This document shows, piece by piece, positions 10,258-22,321 of a stretch of 64,000 bases of DNA (positions are counted from its first letter, which is position 1; each line of letters starts with the position of its first letter). The stretch covers positions 2,728,001 to 2,792,000 of the forward strand of contig QYRS01000002.1 of the NCBI GenBank assembly GCA_006503535.1, read 5' to 3'. Under the pieces are notes generated by a model, which did no database searches, was not told where the DNA came from, and was given only the letters and a program-made list of their open reading frames with translations. The position numbers and the translations under genes were made by a program. The DNA comes from Arthrinium phaeospermum (taxonomy: Eukaryota; Ascomycota; Sordariomycetes; Amphisphaeriales; Apiosporaceae).

Positions 10258-13104
10258 ATGGACGCTTTAATGCTTCGCGATGAAGCGACCAAGGAGCGCA
10301 TTCGCTTGGCCGAAGAGTTCCTGGATCCCAGTGAGTTTTGCCCCCCCCCCTCTTTCAAGCCGTTGTACGCTCCCCAGCAAGCAGGATCGAGTCTGACTGT
10401 GCCGCCCGACATAGACGATCAGCATGCTAGAAGCTACCGATCCGACATCATCACGATGCTCCAGAAGAATCTCAGGCGGTTAGTCGTCGACATCGATCTC
10501 GTCCGCGACCATAACCCAGAGATGGCCGAGGGTTTATTAAACGACCCCTTTGACTACACCCTGGCCTTCAACCATGCCCTCAAGGAGATCGTCAAGACCC
10601 TACCTCAGGCGCGCCCCGATCAGACAGATGCAGATGTTCTATACTACTGTGCCTTTGCTGGCAGCTTTGGGCTGCATGCCTGCAACCCTCGTACTCTGTC
10701 GTCCTTTCACCTCAACAACATGGTCTCTATCGAGGGTATCGTCACAAGAACGTCCCTGATTCGGCCCAAGGTTGTCAAGAGTGTACATTTCAACGAGACG
10801 AAGAATATCTTTCACTTCCGAGAATATCGGGACCAGACGATGACCACTGGTGTCACGACATCCAGCGTCTATCCCCAACAAGACGACGAAGGCAACCCGC
10901 TCCTTACCGAGTATGGTTTCTGTACCTACCGGGATCATCAGACCATCTCTATCCAAGAGATGCCCGAAAGAGCCCCCGCTGGTCAGCTGCCCCGTGGTGT
11001 CGACGTCATCCTCGACGATGATCTGGTTGACAAGGTGAAGCCCGGCGATCGAATCCAGATGGTTGGTATCTACCGGACACTCGGTAATCGCAACACCAAC
11101 CATAACAGTGCGTTGTTCAGAACCGTCATGTTAGCCAACAACATTGTCCACCTCTCCTCAAAGTCAGGTGGCGGTCTCGCTTCAGCCGTCATTACCGACA
11201 CCGATATCCGCAACATCAACAAGATTGCGAAAAAGAAGAACCTCTTCGAACTCCTGTCTCAATCACTGGCGCCCAGTATTTATGGACACGATTATATCAA
11301 GAAGGCCATTCTGCTCATGCTTCTTGGTGGTATGGAGAAGAACTTGGAGAACGGCACCCATCTTAGAGGAGACATTAACATTCTCATGGTTGGTGACCCG
11401 TCGACGGCCAAGTCTCAGCTTCTTCGCTTCGTCTTGAACACAGCGCCCCTGGCTATCGCCACAACCGGTCGTGGTTCATCCGGTGTTGGTCTCACAGCTG
11501 CCGTCACCTCAGACAAGGAGACAGGCGAGCGGAGACTCGAAGCCGGTGCCATGGTTATGGCGGATCGCGGTGTGGTCTGTATCGATGAGTTCGACAAGAT
11601 GTCCGACGTCGACAGAGTGGCAATTCACGAAGTCATGGAACAGCAAACCGTCACCATTGCCAAGGCCGGTATTCATACCTCCTTGAACGCCCGCTGCAGT
11701 GTGGTCGCAGCTGCCAATCCAATTTTCGGACAATACGACCCCCACAAAGATCCCCACAAGAATATCGCACTTCCAGACTCCCTGCTATCCCGTTTCGATT
11801 TGCTCTTTGTTGTTACGGACGACATTGAGGATACAAGAGATCGACAGATTTCGGAGCACGTTTTGCGTATGCACCGCTACCGTCAAGCCGGTACCGATGA
11901 GGGTGCCCCGGTTCGTGAGAACAATGGACAGTCTCTTGGTGTAGCACTTCAGAGCCAGAACGACACGCAGAGGCCTACCGATGTCTACGAGAAATTCGAT
12001 AGTATGCTTCACGCAGGTGTCACTATTACTGTTGGCAGGGGTGCAAACAAGCGCCACGAGGTTCTCAGCATCCCATTCATGAAGAAGTATATCCAGTATG
12101 CCAAGACCAGAATAAAGCCTGTCCTTACCCAGGCCGCTTCTGAGCGCATTTCTGAGGTTTATGTTGGTCTCCGAAACGACGAGATGGAAGGGAACCAGCG
12201 GAGGACGTCGCCACTGACTGTCCGTTCGTTGGAAACCATCATCCGTCTGGCTACCGCACACGCCAAGGCCCGTCTCTCCAACCGCGTTGAAGAGAGGGAT
12301 GCTCTTGCGGCGGAAGGCATCCTCCGGTTTGCCCTGTTCAAGGAAGTCGTGGAAGACGAATCCCGCAAGAAGCGCAGGCGCACTCAGGTCGTCGAGTCCG
12401 AATCTTCAAGCGGGGAGAGCTCTGACGATGACGACGACGATGCCACTGCCCGGGGTACCTCGAACCGCACAAGTGCTGCTCGATCGGCCCGCATGTCTGC
12501 GCGCGAACAACAGAAGGGTCGCCGTGCCGCTACTAACGGTACAAATGGCGGTTCTTCTACGCCGGCACCTGCGCCTCAAGAAGAGGAAGAAGATATTTAC
12601 GATGCTACGCCGCGACGTTCGCGCCGTACGGCACCTGGCACCTCCAGCGCTGCCGCGCCTACACAATCGCAGACCTCGTTTGCGTCCTCGATGCCCTCGT
12701 CACAGCTGGAGTCGCAATCGCAAGAGGATACGCAAGAAGACGCCGACCTCGCCTCGGGAGCGGCCTCGCTCAACATCGCCGGACCGATTAGCTCTGAGCG
12801 GTTGTCGACGTTCCGCACGACTCTTGGTCAGCTCCTTAACACGGATCTGTTCGAGGACGATTCTGCGGACGTCGGCGCGGTGATCACAGCTGTCAACGGA
12901 CGCGTCGGCAGCAGGAACGGCGGCGCCTTCGGCCGCGATGAGGCAGTCAAGGCTCTCAAGCGTATGGATGAGGCCAACCAGGTGATGTAAGTTTTAACCC
13001 CTTTCCTCCCTTTCCCACCCTTTTGATGTCCCCGATCATGAGTACATCAAACTAATATTTTCCTGCACAGGTACACGGATGGCGATTTGGTCTACAAGAT
13101 TTAG
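10258..13104 (+). CDS. mcm3: DNA replication licensing factor MCM3
   Basis: Subunit of the MCM2-7 replicative helicase, nuclear. Preferred model: exons 10258-10330, 10415-12986 and 13071-13104, giving 892 residues. The first intron (84 nt, GTGAGT...ATAG, branch CTGAC) is a multiple of three with no stop, so it also reads through to a 920-residue protein. Splicing gives EEFLDPNDQHARSYRSDI, which fits MCM3 better than the inserted Pro-rich segment. The last intron joins ANQV-M-YTDGDLVYKI. Domains: N-terminal OB/hairpin region to about residue 290; the AAA+ core with Walker A GDPSTAKSQ (about 351-359), Walker B CIDEFDKM, and SRFDLLF with the arginine finger; then a winged-helix region after about 760. 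ANPIFGQYDPHKDPHKNI is the MCM3-specific segment. Between them, about residues 690-800, lies an acidic, Ser-rich linker with a KKRRR nuclear signal. Confidence 0.97.
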
Positions 13105-15351
13105 ATGTAGCTGTTGTTGTGTCTTTTGTTGTTCAAGTCGGGCCCCGGTTTGGTTTGATGAAGATACCTACTACGATGATGAGATGAATGGCGTTTCGGC
13201 AAGGACAAAGTCGCATGGCATGTCGGTCTTAACGAATATGAGCTAGTGCCCTGCGGCTAAGCATAGCGCCGCGATGATGATGTTGATAGTAATGAGATAG
13301 TCAATGAGCCACAATACCAAACAAGTGAACTGGAAAAAAAAAAGGTGAAAGAAAAGAAAGTCGAACCCGTGTGTGGCGGCGCGCGGCACGCGAATAAGAA
13401 ATGTGTAGTACGTGAACTAACAATAGACGAGGTGGACTTCAGACGGAGACGACGCGGTTGGGTTGCGTTCCCAGCCAATCGGTAGAATGGTTTCGATGTA
13501 CGTTAAGATTGGATGCAGTATTTAGTCGGTAGGTGCCATGCGAGCCGGGCCACCAAGAAAACGAATATTGTCATACTCTTCCATCACCTCGTCCCGGGCT
13601 GGCGAGAAATGGACTCGGATTTGAAGCGAGCAGAGAGGCACGCAGCTTACATACACACTACAGGTCCAATTCAATATCATGGTATTTTACAGCAATAGGA
13701 ACCGATGGCATCATATCGTTCACCTAAATCGACCAGTGTTGGATAAATTTGGAAATACTACGTGTCACTATTGGAAGCAGACTTTCTTCGGGTGCAAGAC
13801 CAGCAGCGGGGAGCTGGAAATAGGAGAAACACGATCACCCGGCTAAACAGACTACCAACATAGAAAAGGAAATAACCTGGTCGCGCGCCCTTCACGGCAT
13901 CTAGACTTCGGGATTGACCTCCTGCTGTGTACATGCGCGTATACCATCCATGCGCCGCATTCAATTGATGCTGTCTACAGTATGAGCAATACTCGGCAGG
14001 CAATATTGGGTCATCCTGTAAGCAACACAGAGATGGATAGAAGAAGGATTCCCGAGAGAATTGGGCCGAGTATCGTGGTATTGGCCTAGTAGTGCACCCG
14101 CTGCTGCGCGGTATGCCGCTGTGGCGCCCTGTCCCTCACGGCCCCCTTGACGTCCCTGGTTGGGGTAGGTAGGGAAAAGGTGCCTATCCTTAGCCTACTT
14201 GGTTTCCCAGAACGGCAAACGATATCATCCCGATGCGGAAGCAATTTTTCCCTCGGGACTTTTGGATGCTGTATATTAAACAGGTGCTACATATTCGTGA
14301 AGGAACGCAGTTTACGCTTAGAAAAGAATAGTACTGCCTTTCAACTTTCAACGAGTGAATGCCCTGGCTGGCTGGTCCTTCGCTGGGTCTTGTTGCAGCC
14401 CGCCCAAACCAAACCTCCCAATATCACAGCCGCGAAAAAGGAAAATGGCAATAATCAACGGGATGGACAAAAGTAGACATGGAGAAGAAAAATAAACATG
14501 CGCGCCATTGGCTACCGGGCTGAAATGCAATTTACACATTACTGCACAAGGCGAACCCGTACGCGCGCCGGTGCCATTTCTCTGGCTTTGTCGAGTCCTC
14601 GTTGGGCGCCACGTCCCCCCAGATGCGCCGTCTGCAGATTGCAGATGCAGGAGCAAAACGGGCGGGAGCAACGAAAGGGCAAGCAAAAGAAATCCATACG
14701 CGGGGCAGCTAGGTGGGTGGGATTGTTTTTCTGGTTCCTGCTTTTGCGGTCTTTTTGTACTACTGTTGGCTCTGCTGGCCTACTTTCCCGTATTGGCATC
14801 TGCCCAATCAGAACAAGGCAATGTCTGCATCCGATCTGGCGATTTCCATGTATGGACGACTGGGATTGGGACCGAGAAGCGGATGGGTGTGCTGCATATG
14901 CGCCTTTCTGCTAGCCTGCCTTGCCCCTGCATCAGGACACCAGGCTGGGCCATCCTACGGCCCTCCTCCTGCGCGTGGACATGTGGTTGTCAGCGACGCC
15001 ATACCCGGCCCCCAGCTCATGCCCATGGATGGAGCAGGACGGGAGAATGGATGGGTGGTATCTTGGGGGTGGATGTGCAGGTGGTAGTCGGTCGATGGTG
15101 TGTAGGTGGTATGGTAAGGTGCGTTGGCACTCACATACACCCATCTCTCTATAAGATCTAGATGTCCTCTGGCCCCTTTCCGTCGTGGTGATTCTCCTTT
15201 CTCTCCTTCTCTTGTAAACCAAGTATACCAAGCCACTCGTTTCCTTCGGCATATACACACATTCCATAGCCTTGTGCTATAGTCACTCGCTATATATCTA
15301 CCATCGACCTTACCCTGCCTTGTATACCTGATCAACATCAACAACCTCACT
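13105..15351. other. Intergenic, no supported gene
   Basis: 2.2 kb between mcm3 and the wall-protein gene. ORFs on both strands (up to 217 codons at 14508-15161) overlap one another, are rich in Cys/Trp/Gly typical of chance frames, and show no domains. The last 200 bp are pyrimidine-rich, with a TATATAT box at 15291-15297, 55 bp before the next ATG. This looks like a promoter and leader. Confidence 0.5.
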
Positions 15352-16769
15352 ATGCGCGGAATCGTCTTGAGTCTGGGCCCTCTCGCCCTGAGCAGCGTGG
15401 CCGGCGCCGCCCGCCTCGACACTCGCTGGAAGTACCCCGACTGCGAGGCGGACAACTGCTACCGCGCCTTCATCGACAAGGACCACATCGGCATGGCCCC
15501 GGACTTCTGCTGGGACTTCCTGACCACGCCCCACAGCGACGCCTCGGGCGTGCCCCAGGAGTTCAAGAACTGCGACAACGACGTCAAGCTCATCTCCTCG
15601 GCCTGCTCCTGCATCACCTACACCTACTCGCACTCCTCGTCGTCGGTTTCCGTCCCGGCCACCACGTCCTCGTCCGTCGTGACCGTGGTCCTGACCACCT
15701 CGTCCACCCCAGCCGCCACCGCCACCCCGACCTCGAGCTCGGCCGCGGTGCCCTCTTCCTCCAGCTCTGTCGTCCCGATCACGAGCAGCACTTCCATCAT
15801 GCCCACTGGCAGCACCACCAGCGGCGGCCCCGTTACCAGCGCCAGTGCCACCGAGGGGTCGAGCGCCACCAGCGAGGTCATGACCACGTCGACCGTGACC
15901 GAGGTCCACTCGTACACGGTGACGAGCTGCTCCTCGACAGTCGTCGACTGCCCGGCGACGACCAAGCCCTATGTCACCGTTGAGACCAATGTCTATGTGA
16001 CCACCTGCCCGGTCAGCAGCGCCGGGCCCAAGACCTCCCTCTACCCTGTTTCCTCGTACCCCGTCGGCACCAGCACCTCGACCCTGTACGCAACTTCACT
16101 CTACACCGTGACCAAGTGCCCGCCCACGGTGGACAACTGCGTAAGTCCTCCCTTCAACCCCCTTTCCCTCTGTCATCCCTACATAATCGAGCTTGGAGTT
16201 GTTTGGAGAACTTTAGCTGACTAGGAGAAAACACAGCCTGCTTCCAGCACCTACGTGGCCACCAGCGTCGTCCCCACCGGGACCACTGTCATGACGTACC
16301 CGGTCGCCGTTAGCACTTCCACCCTGTACGCGACTTCCCAGATCACCGTGACCAAGTGCACGCCCGGCGTTGCCAACTGCGTAAGTCCACTCCTCCTCCT
16401 CCTCCCCTTCTATGTCTCTCCTGAGCCCAATTTCTTGCCACGAACCCACCACGGCTGACAGAAAGAAACAAACAGCCCGCCTCCAGCACCTACGTGATCC
16501 CGAGCGTCATCCCCACCGGCACAACCGTCATGACCTACCCCCTCGCCGTCCCCACCACCAAGGAGGCGGACGCGAGCCCGCCGCCCTACGGCGTCACCAC
16601 GGCCCCGCAGCCGCCTCAGCAGAGCTACGGCTCCGGCGGCACCGGCGCGCCCGTCTCGCCGCCCAAGCCCACCTCGTCTTACCTGGCCGTCCCGACCGCT
16701 GCCGCCGGCCGCGTGGAAATGGCCGGCGTCGCGGCTCTTGTGGGCGGTGTGCTGGCGGCTCTCCTCTAA
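15352..16769 (+). CDS. GPI-anchored Ser/Thr-rich cell-wall protein with exon-sized repeats
   Basis: Model: exons 15352-16140, 16237-16380 and 16476-16769, 408 residues, both introns phase 0. It has a signal peptide (MRGIVLSLGPLALSSVAGAA), then a secreted domain to about residue 85 with about seven cysteines (YPDCEADNCYRAF...SACSCITY). A long Ser/Thr/Pro/Val tract follows that would be heavily O-glycosylated, and then three copies of a module: PASSTYV..S(V/Y)xPxGTxxxTxPVxxSTSTLYATS..TVTKCxPxxxNC, full or partial. Exons 2 and 3 both begin exactly at PASSTYV, and both upstream copies end exactly at xNC|GTAAGT, so the repeat unit equals the exon. The C terminus is a Gly/Ala/Leu hydrophobic tail (MAGVAALVGGVLAALL) typical of a GPI signal. 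The family is not named precisely; the N-terminal Cys domain is common in fungal surface proteins. Confidence 0.88.
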
Positions 16770-18266
16770 GAAAGATATCCGTTGATCTGGCGTAGTTTTT
16801 GGTTTCTCGTAGGGAAGGGGATATATATGTTCTATCTTCTTTTCCTCGCCCTCTCCCCTTCCTTCTTCTCAATAATCTTTCAACATGGTTTGGTAAAGGC
16901 GCCAGCCTTCCCCCATCTTGTTTGTATTCTCTATTGCCCTTCTGTTGGTGTGGCGTCCGCCAGAGTTTTAGTTGTTATGATGATGATGAGAAGACAAATT
17001 TTATTACACTTTGAAAAAGAAGCGACCCTTGGCATTGAGGTGTGTTACGGGGTTATGGTTTGACGACGACTTGATGGCAGGAAAAAGAAGACGTTGATGA
17101 ATTTGCGATTTGCATTTTGATCGATGGACCGCCTATACTTACGATAGTGGTGCAAAATACCCCTGCTCCGCCATCACTGGCTCAAATGGGGCAATGCGTG
17201 CTGCGTTACGATCCATGCGAGAGGGGGATAGGCCGTATTTGATATTGCAACAACGCCTCTTTTTTCTCTCCTAACAGCAACATGTAACATCTCAATGCAG
17301 TTACTACAACTGCTGCACGAGCAGACGAGCAATCTCACCTGGCCCCCAAACGAGTCCTGCAGGTACTGAATCTTGGCATTGGTGATTTCCCAAATAGACC
17401 AACCATGGTCACTGACTAATATGGTGTGTAGTACACAAGCTTATCGGCGCCTCCACCGCCTCCGGAGTGATGATTCGGTGCAGTGACAAATGTGGCATAT
17501 TCCCATGTCAAATGCCATGCCATGCCATGCCAGAAGCCATGCCATTGATGTCCCAATCCAAGCGGATACAAGCGCGCACGTACATATCAGGGATTCAGGT
17601 TTCCACACTGCCACATCTTAGTAGAACCATCCCAGTCTGTGGATGACCTCATCGTAGATTTCAGATTGATCGCCAGCTATCAGCGGGCCGGCGCGTCGTT
17701 TAGTGCTTAGTCCCCCTCTAGTTCGGAGAATTTCCAGACGCCATCCCCCCCCCCCCCCCCCCATCCATCTACGCAAAACGCAGAACACCAGTACAAGGCA
17801 ATTCAAGGCCATGATGACATACATACATATGTTGGGCCATACAGAACTTGTAAGTGCAGGGATAGCACGAGACACCAGAGCAATCGGTAGCAGTAAGATT
17901 TTCAGTGATTGGTTAATATTAAGTGTACCCTCAGGATAGCCAGAAGGGTTATCAAACAGAAAACCTATGTATGCATGATAGAAAGCCGTACTGTCCAATC
18001 CGCCAATATCCAGAGATAAACCGTCATTTACTTCGTAACCCGACATGAAGTTCCGTCGGCCGGCGCAGCGGGCTTCGTATCTGCCGCAAGAGTGCAAAGA
18101 CAAAAGAAAAGGCAAATGCTTCGGCGCTCCAAAACAAAAGGGGGAATCTGTGTAAAAAAGGGGGAGGGGTATAATTTTATGATGCAGAGTAAACCAGTTC
18201 TCTAGATTGTGAAAAACAAATGCACCGGTATGATTTGTCATCATCATACGCATGAAAAGAGAATAG
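16770..18266. other. Intergenic with C homopolymer and short repeats
   Basis: 1.5 kb without a supported gene. It contains an 18-nt C run (17745-17762) and a TGCCA short tandem array around 17509-17547. A 223-codon minus-strand frame crosses the C run (poly-Gly) and looks accidental. Confidence 0.5.
17745..17762. repeat. Poly-C homopolymer, 18 nt
   Basis: An uninterrupted run of 18 C. It is likely length-variable and prone to sequencing error. Confidence 0.85.
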
Positions 18267-21004
18267 TTAGTCTTCGAAAAACTTGACAATCTCCTTCAGA
18301 TCCTGAACACCAACGCCACTGCGAGGATAACAGATGTAGACGGATTCGCCAACGACACCAAACTTCTCGCGGAAGGATGCCTTGTTGGAGAGGCGCAAGC
18401 TCTTGACAATGAGCTCGTACGAGTTGGCCAAGAACTTGGCGCGAACACCGTTGAGACGAGCGCCAGGGGTCAGCTTCTCCGAGACGCCAGCACCGAATGT
18501 GACGGGGCCTGAGACGGCGTTGAGTGCCTTCTCGATCAGAACCTCGATAGTGCCGCTGGGGGAGCCGGGGAAGTCCATGGCCCACTTCACCTGCCAGCCG
18601 TGGCGAGGCGCCAGCTGCGCCAGCACGACCATGCAAAGGACTTCACCATCCTTCTCGGCAGCGAAGTAGCGCCGGTGCTCTTGATCGACCCAGGGTCTGA
18701 TTTCTGTCAAGTGCACCTGTTTGCCCTTCTCGCTACGGGAAGCCTTCCAGGCTTCGATGGCTTTGTCCGCGCGCTTCATAAAAGCATCGTCCACATGAAC
18801 CTCGTCAATGTCAATGCCCTCACGCTCCACGCGGCGCAGGTTGGCCTTATAGTTCTCGGGCTGATGATGGTTGTTCGAGTCGACGCGCTGTTCCTCTGTG
18901 CAGCTGAGAGTGCGCCACTTCTGGTTCTGGGCGAGGATGTGCTGAACAGTTTCCGACACCAGCATCCATACCGGCGTGAGCTTCAGCTCATTCGTAATAT
19001 ACTTGATGAATGCCGAAGTGACGTCGGCATATTGGACCTGGTCGCAAAGAGGGTCACCAACAACCATGGCAAAGCGGTCTTGCTTGGCCCAGCCAATCGC
19101 AGCGCCATTTGAATGGCGCCAGATTTCAAATCGATCATCTAACCAGGATGTGTTTGATGCGTCACCGTAGTTGGCGATGAGCTTCTCGATCGGAGGGGCC
19201 TCTTGGTATGTCCAGTGCTTGGTAGTATCTGCTTCGGGGTGGGGCAAAGTGGGCGGCTTCTCAGGCAGAGACCTAGGGTCTCGGTGGAACATAGTCGCAT
19301 TTCGCACGTCGCCGAGGTTAAGCAAGAGGAATACAACACGCTCTAGACCAAGACCAGCGCCAGCATGGGGAGGGGCTCCCAAGTCGAACGCACTCAGATA
19401 CTCCTTCATGTCGTCCTCTCGGATCTTGGCTTTCGCCATGCTTTCCCGGAGCAATGCGGCGTCGTGAATTCTTTGGCCTCCCGTGCAGATTTCTTGGCCA
19501 CGCAAGAAGATGTCGAAGGAGTTTGTGAATTCGGGGTTGTTATCGTCCTTGTGTGTGTAAAACGGGCGAGCGTTGGCAGGGAATTTGTCGAGGATGTAGA
19601 GGTCGGAGTTGTACTTCTCCTTTACGAGCTCTCCGAGTCGAATCTCATCACGTGTCGAGAGATCCTCAATGTCGACTTCTCTCCCGTCAGCTCGCAGCAT
19701 TTCGATACCCTCGAGGAAATGAAGTACGGGTGTCTCCTCAAGGACGATAGCGTCCTCGCTTGGCCACCTTTGTCGTACTACTTGAAGTTCAGGCATAGCT
19801 TGAGCAGCTTTAATCATGGCTTTCAGAGTCCGATCGACAACCATCATCATCTCGTGGTAGTCTTGGTGGAGCGCCATTTCAATGTCCAACCCAGTATACT
19901 CGGTCAAGTGCCGATGGGTGTTGGAGTTCTCCGCGCGGAACACGGGGCCGACCTAGATTGCAAATTAGCATATGATAAGGCATCTTTACATGGGGTTTTA
20001 TTGGTTTTACATACCTCGAACACCTTGTTCAAATCGGCTGAGATGGCCATTTGTTTGGCCAACTGAGGGCTCTGAGCTAGGAAAGCTGTGCGTCCAAAGT
20101 AGTTCACCTTGAAGACCGAAGCCCCGCTTTCGGTAGCCGCTGGTTGCAGCTTGGGCGTCTGGATCTCGAGGAAACCGCTCTGGTCCAGGGTGTCACGGAA
20201 GGTACGCGTGATCATGGAGCGGATCTTGAAAATGGCCTGGTTGGATGGATGACGAAGATCCAAAACTCTCGACATCAGTCGCGTGTGGAGTGAATCGGTG
20301 GGTTCGTAGTTGTCCCATCCGGGCAGGTTGCTAGCCGGGTTGACGAGATGAATCGACTGGATATCGACCTCAACGTTCGAATGCGATGCGGAGCGTACAG
20401 CGCCGTGAGGCTCCTTCAGTTTTCCAACCACGTGCACCAAGGACTCGGGATGCAGTCGTTGCACCCACCGAACCATGTGCCGACTGCCATCGACATCGGT
20501 CAAGACGCCTTGGATCGAGTGCGTCTGGTCACGGAACAGTATGAAATCGAGATGAGCCGAGACGCGGCGCTGTGTGAAAATGCGTGCTCGGAAGGAGACT
20601 TCGGTGCCAGCGGGAAGTTGGGAGATCTCTTCTATCGAGGAGAACTCGGTGAGCTCCCCAAGCTGGCCGTAGCGGGCGCGGACCTCGGGATCATCCTCCA
20701 CCAGAGCGCGGGCAAACTCCTGTTTCCGGCGCGAGTCTATGCTTTCACGCTCGTGGTGGATGCGCTCATCTTTGGACAGCTTAGAGTTGCGTCTGTCTTC
20801 GCTGCGGCGGGAGCTCCGTCCATCAGACGAAGCATCCCCATTGATGTTGGAAGACTGGGAGCTCTTGGCGCTGTGGAGGCTCTTGGGGCTCTTAGGGCTG
20901 TCGGGGCTCTTGGGGTCCTTGGAAGTATTGCCAGACCGCAGGCGGTGACCTACGGAGTTGGTAATACGCGCCAAGGGGTTGGGGACCGATGACAATGTAG
21001 GCAT
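18267..21004 (-). CDS. erdS: Ergosteryl-3beta-O-L-aspartate synthase (AspRS fused to DUF2156 transferase)
   Basis: Two exons, 21004-20015 and 19952-18267, separated by a 62-nt intron, 891 residues. Residues 1-80 form a Ser/Pro/Lys-rich disordered extension with repeated SPK units. Residues about 90-575 are a complete class IIb aspartyl-tRNA synthetase: OB anticodon-binding fold (SFRARIFTQR, LDFILFRD), the QSPQ loop (311-314), motif 2 FRAEN...RHLTEY (335-349) spanning just after the intron, and motif 3 GLGLER (530-535). Residues about 580-891 are a DUF2156/MprF-like aminoacyl-tRNA transferase domain (GWAKQDRFAMVVGDP, YKANLRRVEREGI, MDFPGSP, ending ESVYICYPRSGVGVQDL). This fusion is the known ErdS enzyme: the AspRS charges tRNA-Asp and the transferase moves Asp to ergosterol in membranes. 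Length and domain order match. It is divergent from a hydrolase gene that may reverse the reaction. Confidence 0.92.
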
Positions 21005-22321
21005 CGTGGCGGGTTAGAATGGGTATAACAGGTGAGTCCTCTAAGAAGAGTCCCGTACAAATCTAAGAAGTCGCCAGCACAAGTGTATTGACTTGGTGTT
21101 GGCTTGGATGACAAAAACAAGAAGTATGAGAAGGGTGGGCAACTGCTGGTTTTAGGGAGAAGAGGCAATGTTTACAATAAAAATGAGTCAGGGCAGTGCA
21201 TTAATAGTGTATGTCAAGACCGAGACCGAGGCAGCTGAAGGAAGCGAGAAGGCGAGGGGGGGAGAGAGGGCACACTACTTTTTGAGCGGGTTTGACATCC
21301 GTCCCAACAAGCCGACAGGGGCACTCAGACTGAGTTCTCGACTGGATTGTTTGTGCATGGAAGCTGAGGGAGCAGATTACAATTACATCGAGATTCTGTA
21401 CGTCATCGTCATCCCGCGGGCCTAGCCTGTACGTTAAGACATCAGATAATTGAGCAACCAGACCCGCATTTTGGCCCTGTTCCCCAGTCTGGTACGGGCT
21501 TGATAGGATCTAGTAATACCTCTGCGAATCCACCGGACATTTCGCTCCAGGCTGGGTCCGCTGGGCTGGCGCTGGCTGGCTCCTGGCTGGCTGGCCAGCT
21601 TTTCGGAAACAAAGAATGGGAAAGAAAAATAGTATGTAGTAGGCCAGATCCCTGTACAGGCCGGCATCCAGGTCCCGCGCGCAGGGCAGACAAGCTCACA
21701 AGGCGCCGCAATGCTTGAATGTCCGCATTGCCACGACCCTTGTCGTCGCATGCAGGCCTGCCAAGAGCCAAGGGATATGTTTCTGATTCGTCCCGCAGGT
21801 GTGCACTCCAGTGGTACAGTACAACCGCCGATGTGTCAGCGCTCGTAGCGTTAGTGGGTGATTGGGTCAGGTACATGCCTTGCCCAACGCGTGGTTTTGC
21901 GCCCTGACGTCAGTGGTTCCCGGCTACCGTCTAGCACCGACTCTGCTTGATTCAGATCCTGCCCAAACTTCCCTGCCTTTGTACCTGAGCCAGCCGCTCT
22001 CTTGGGGAAGACTCCAGCAGACTCCAGTAAAGGCTTGCTGTAAAACCCGATCGCCCTGGCCATCTCCCGATACATCGCCGGAGCCCATTTCCCCCCTCAA
22101 CCGCGTTGTGGTTTGCTGTAGCGGTTCTTGTTGCTGCTGACGTCATACCTCAACGTATGGTCCCTTTCAGCCGGTAACCGGATTCTCGCCCTCCTTTCTG
22201 TCGCTTATCCCGTGTCTACAACTCGCCCGTTGCATCCATGACCAGTGCGCCGCGATAGTCTTTCTGTTCGGAAACAGATTGATTGCCATTCGTTTCGAAA
22301 CCTCCGTTTACTACTGCAGCC
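21005..22321. promoter_or_regulatory. Shared divergent promoter region of erdS and hydrolase
   Basis: 1.3 kb between the two start codons. No ORF here has coding character. It contains GGCTGGC-type repeats near 21560-21600. Because the two genes are head to head, control elements here could serve both. No specific factor site is called. Confidence 0.45.

Noticed and set aside
14508..15161. 217-codon plus frame and overlapping minus frames between mcm3 and the wall protein
   Set aside because: Cys/Trp/Gly-rich, mutually overlapping on both strands, and located in promoter-like DNA.
17618..18289. 223-codon minus frame beside erdS
   Set aside because: It runs through the 18-nt C homopolymer as poly-Gly and overlaps the end of erdS; there is no coding character.
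19365..20992. Long plus-strand frames opposite erdS
   Set aside because: Antisense shadows of a strongly coding minus strand.
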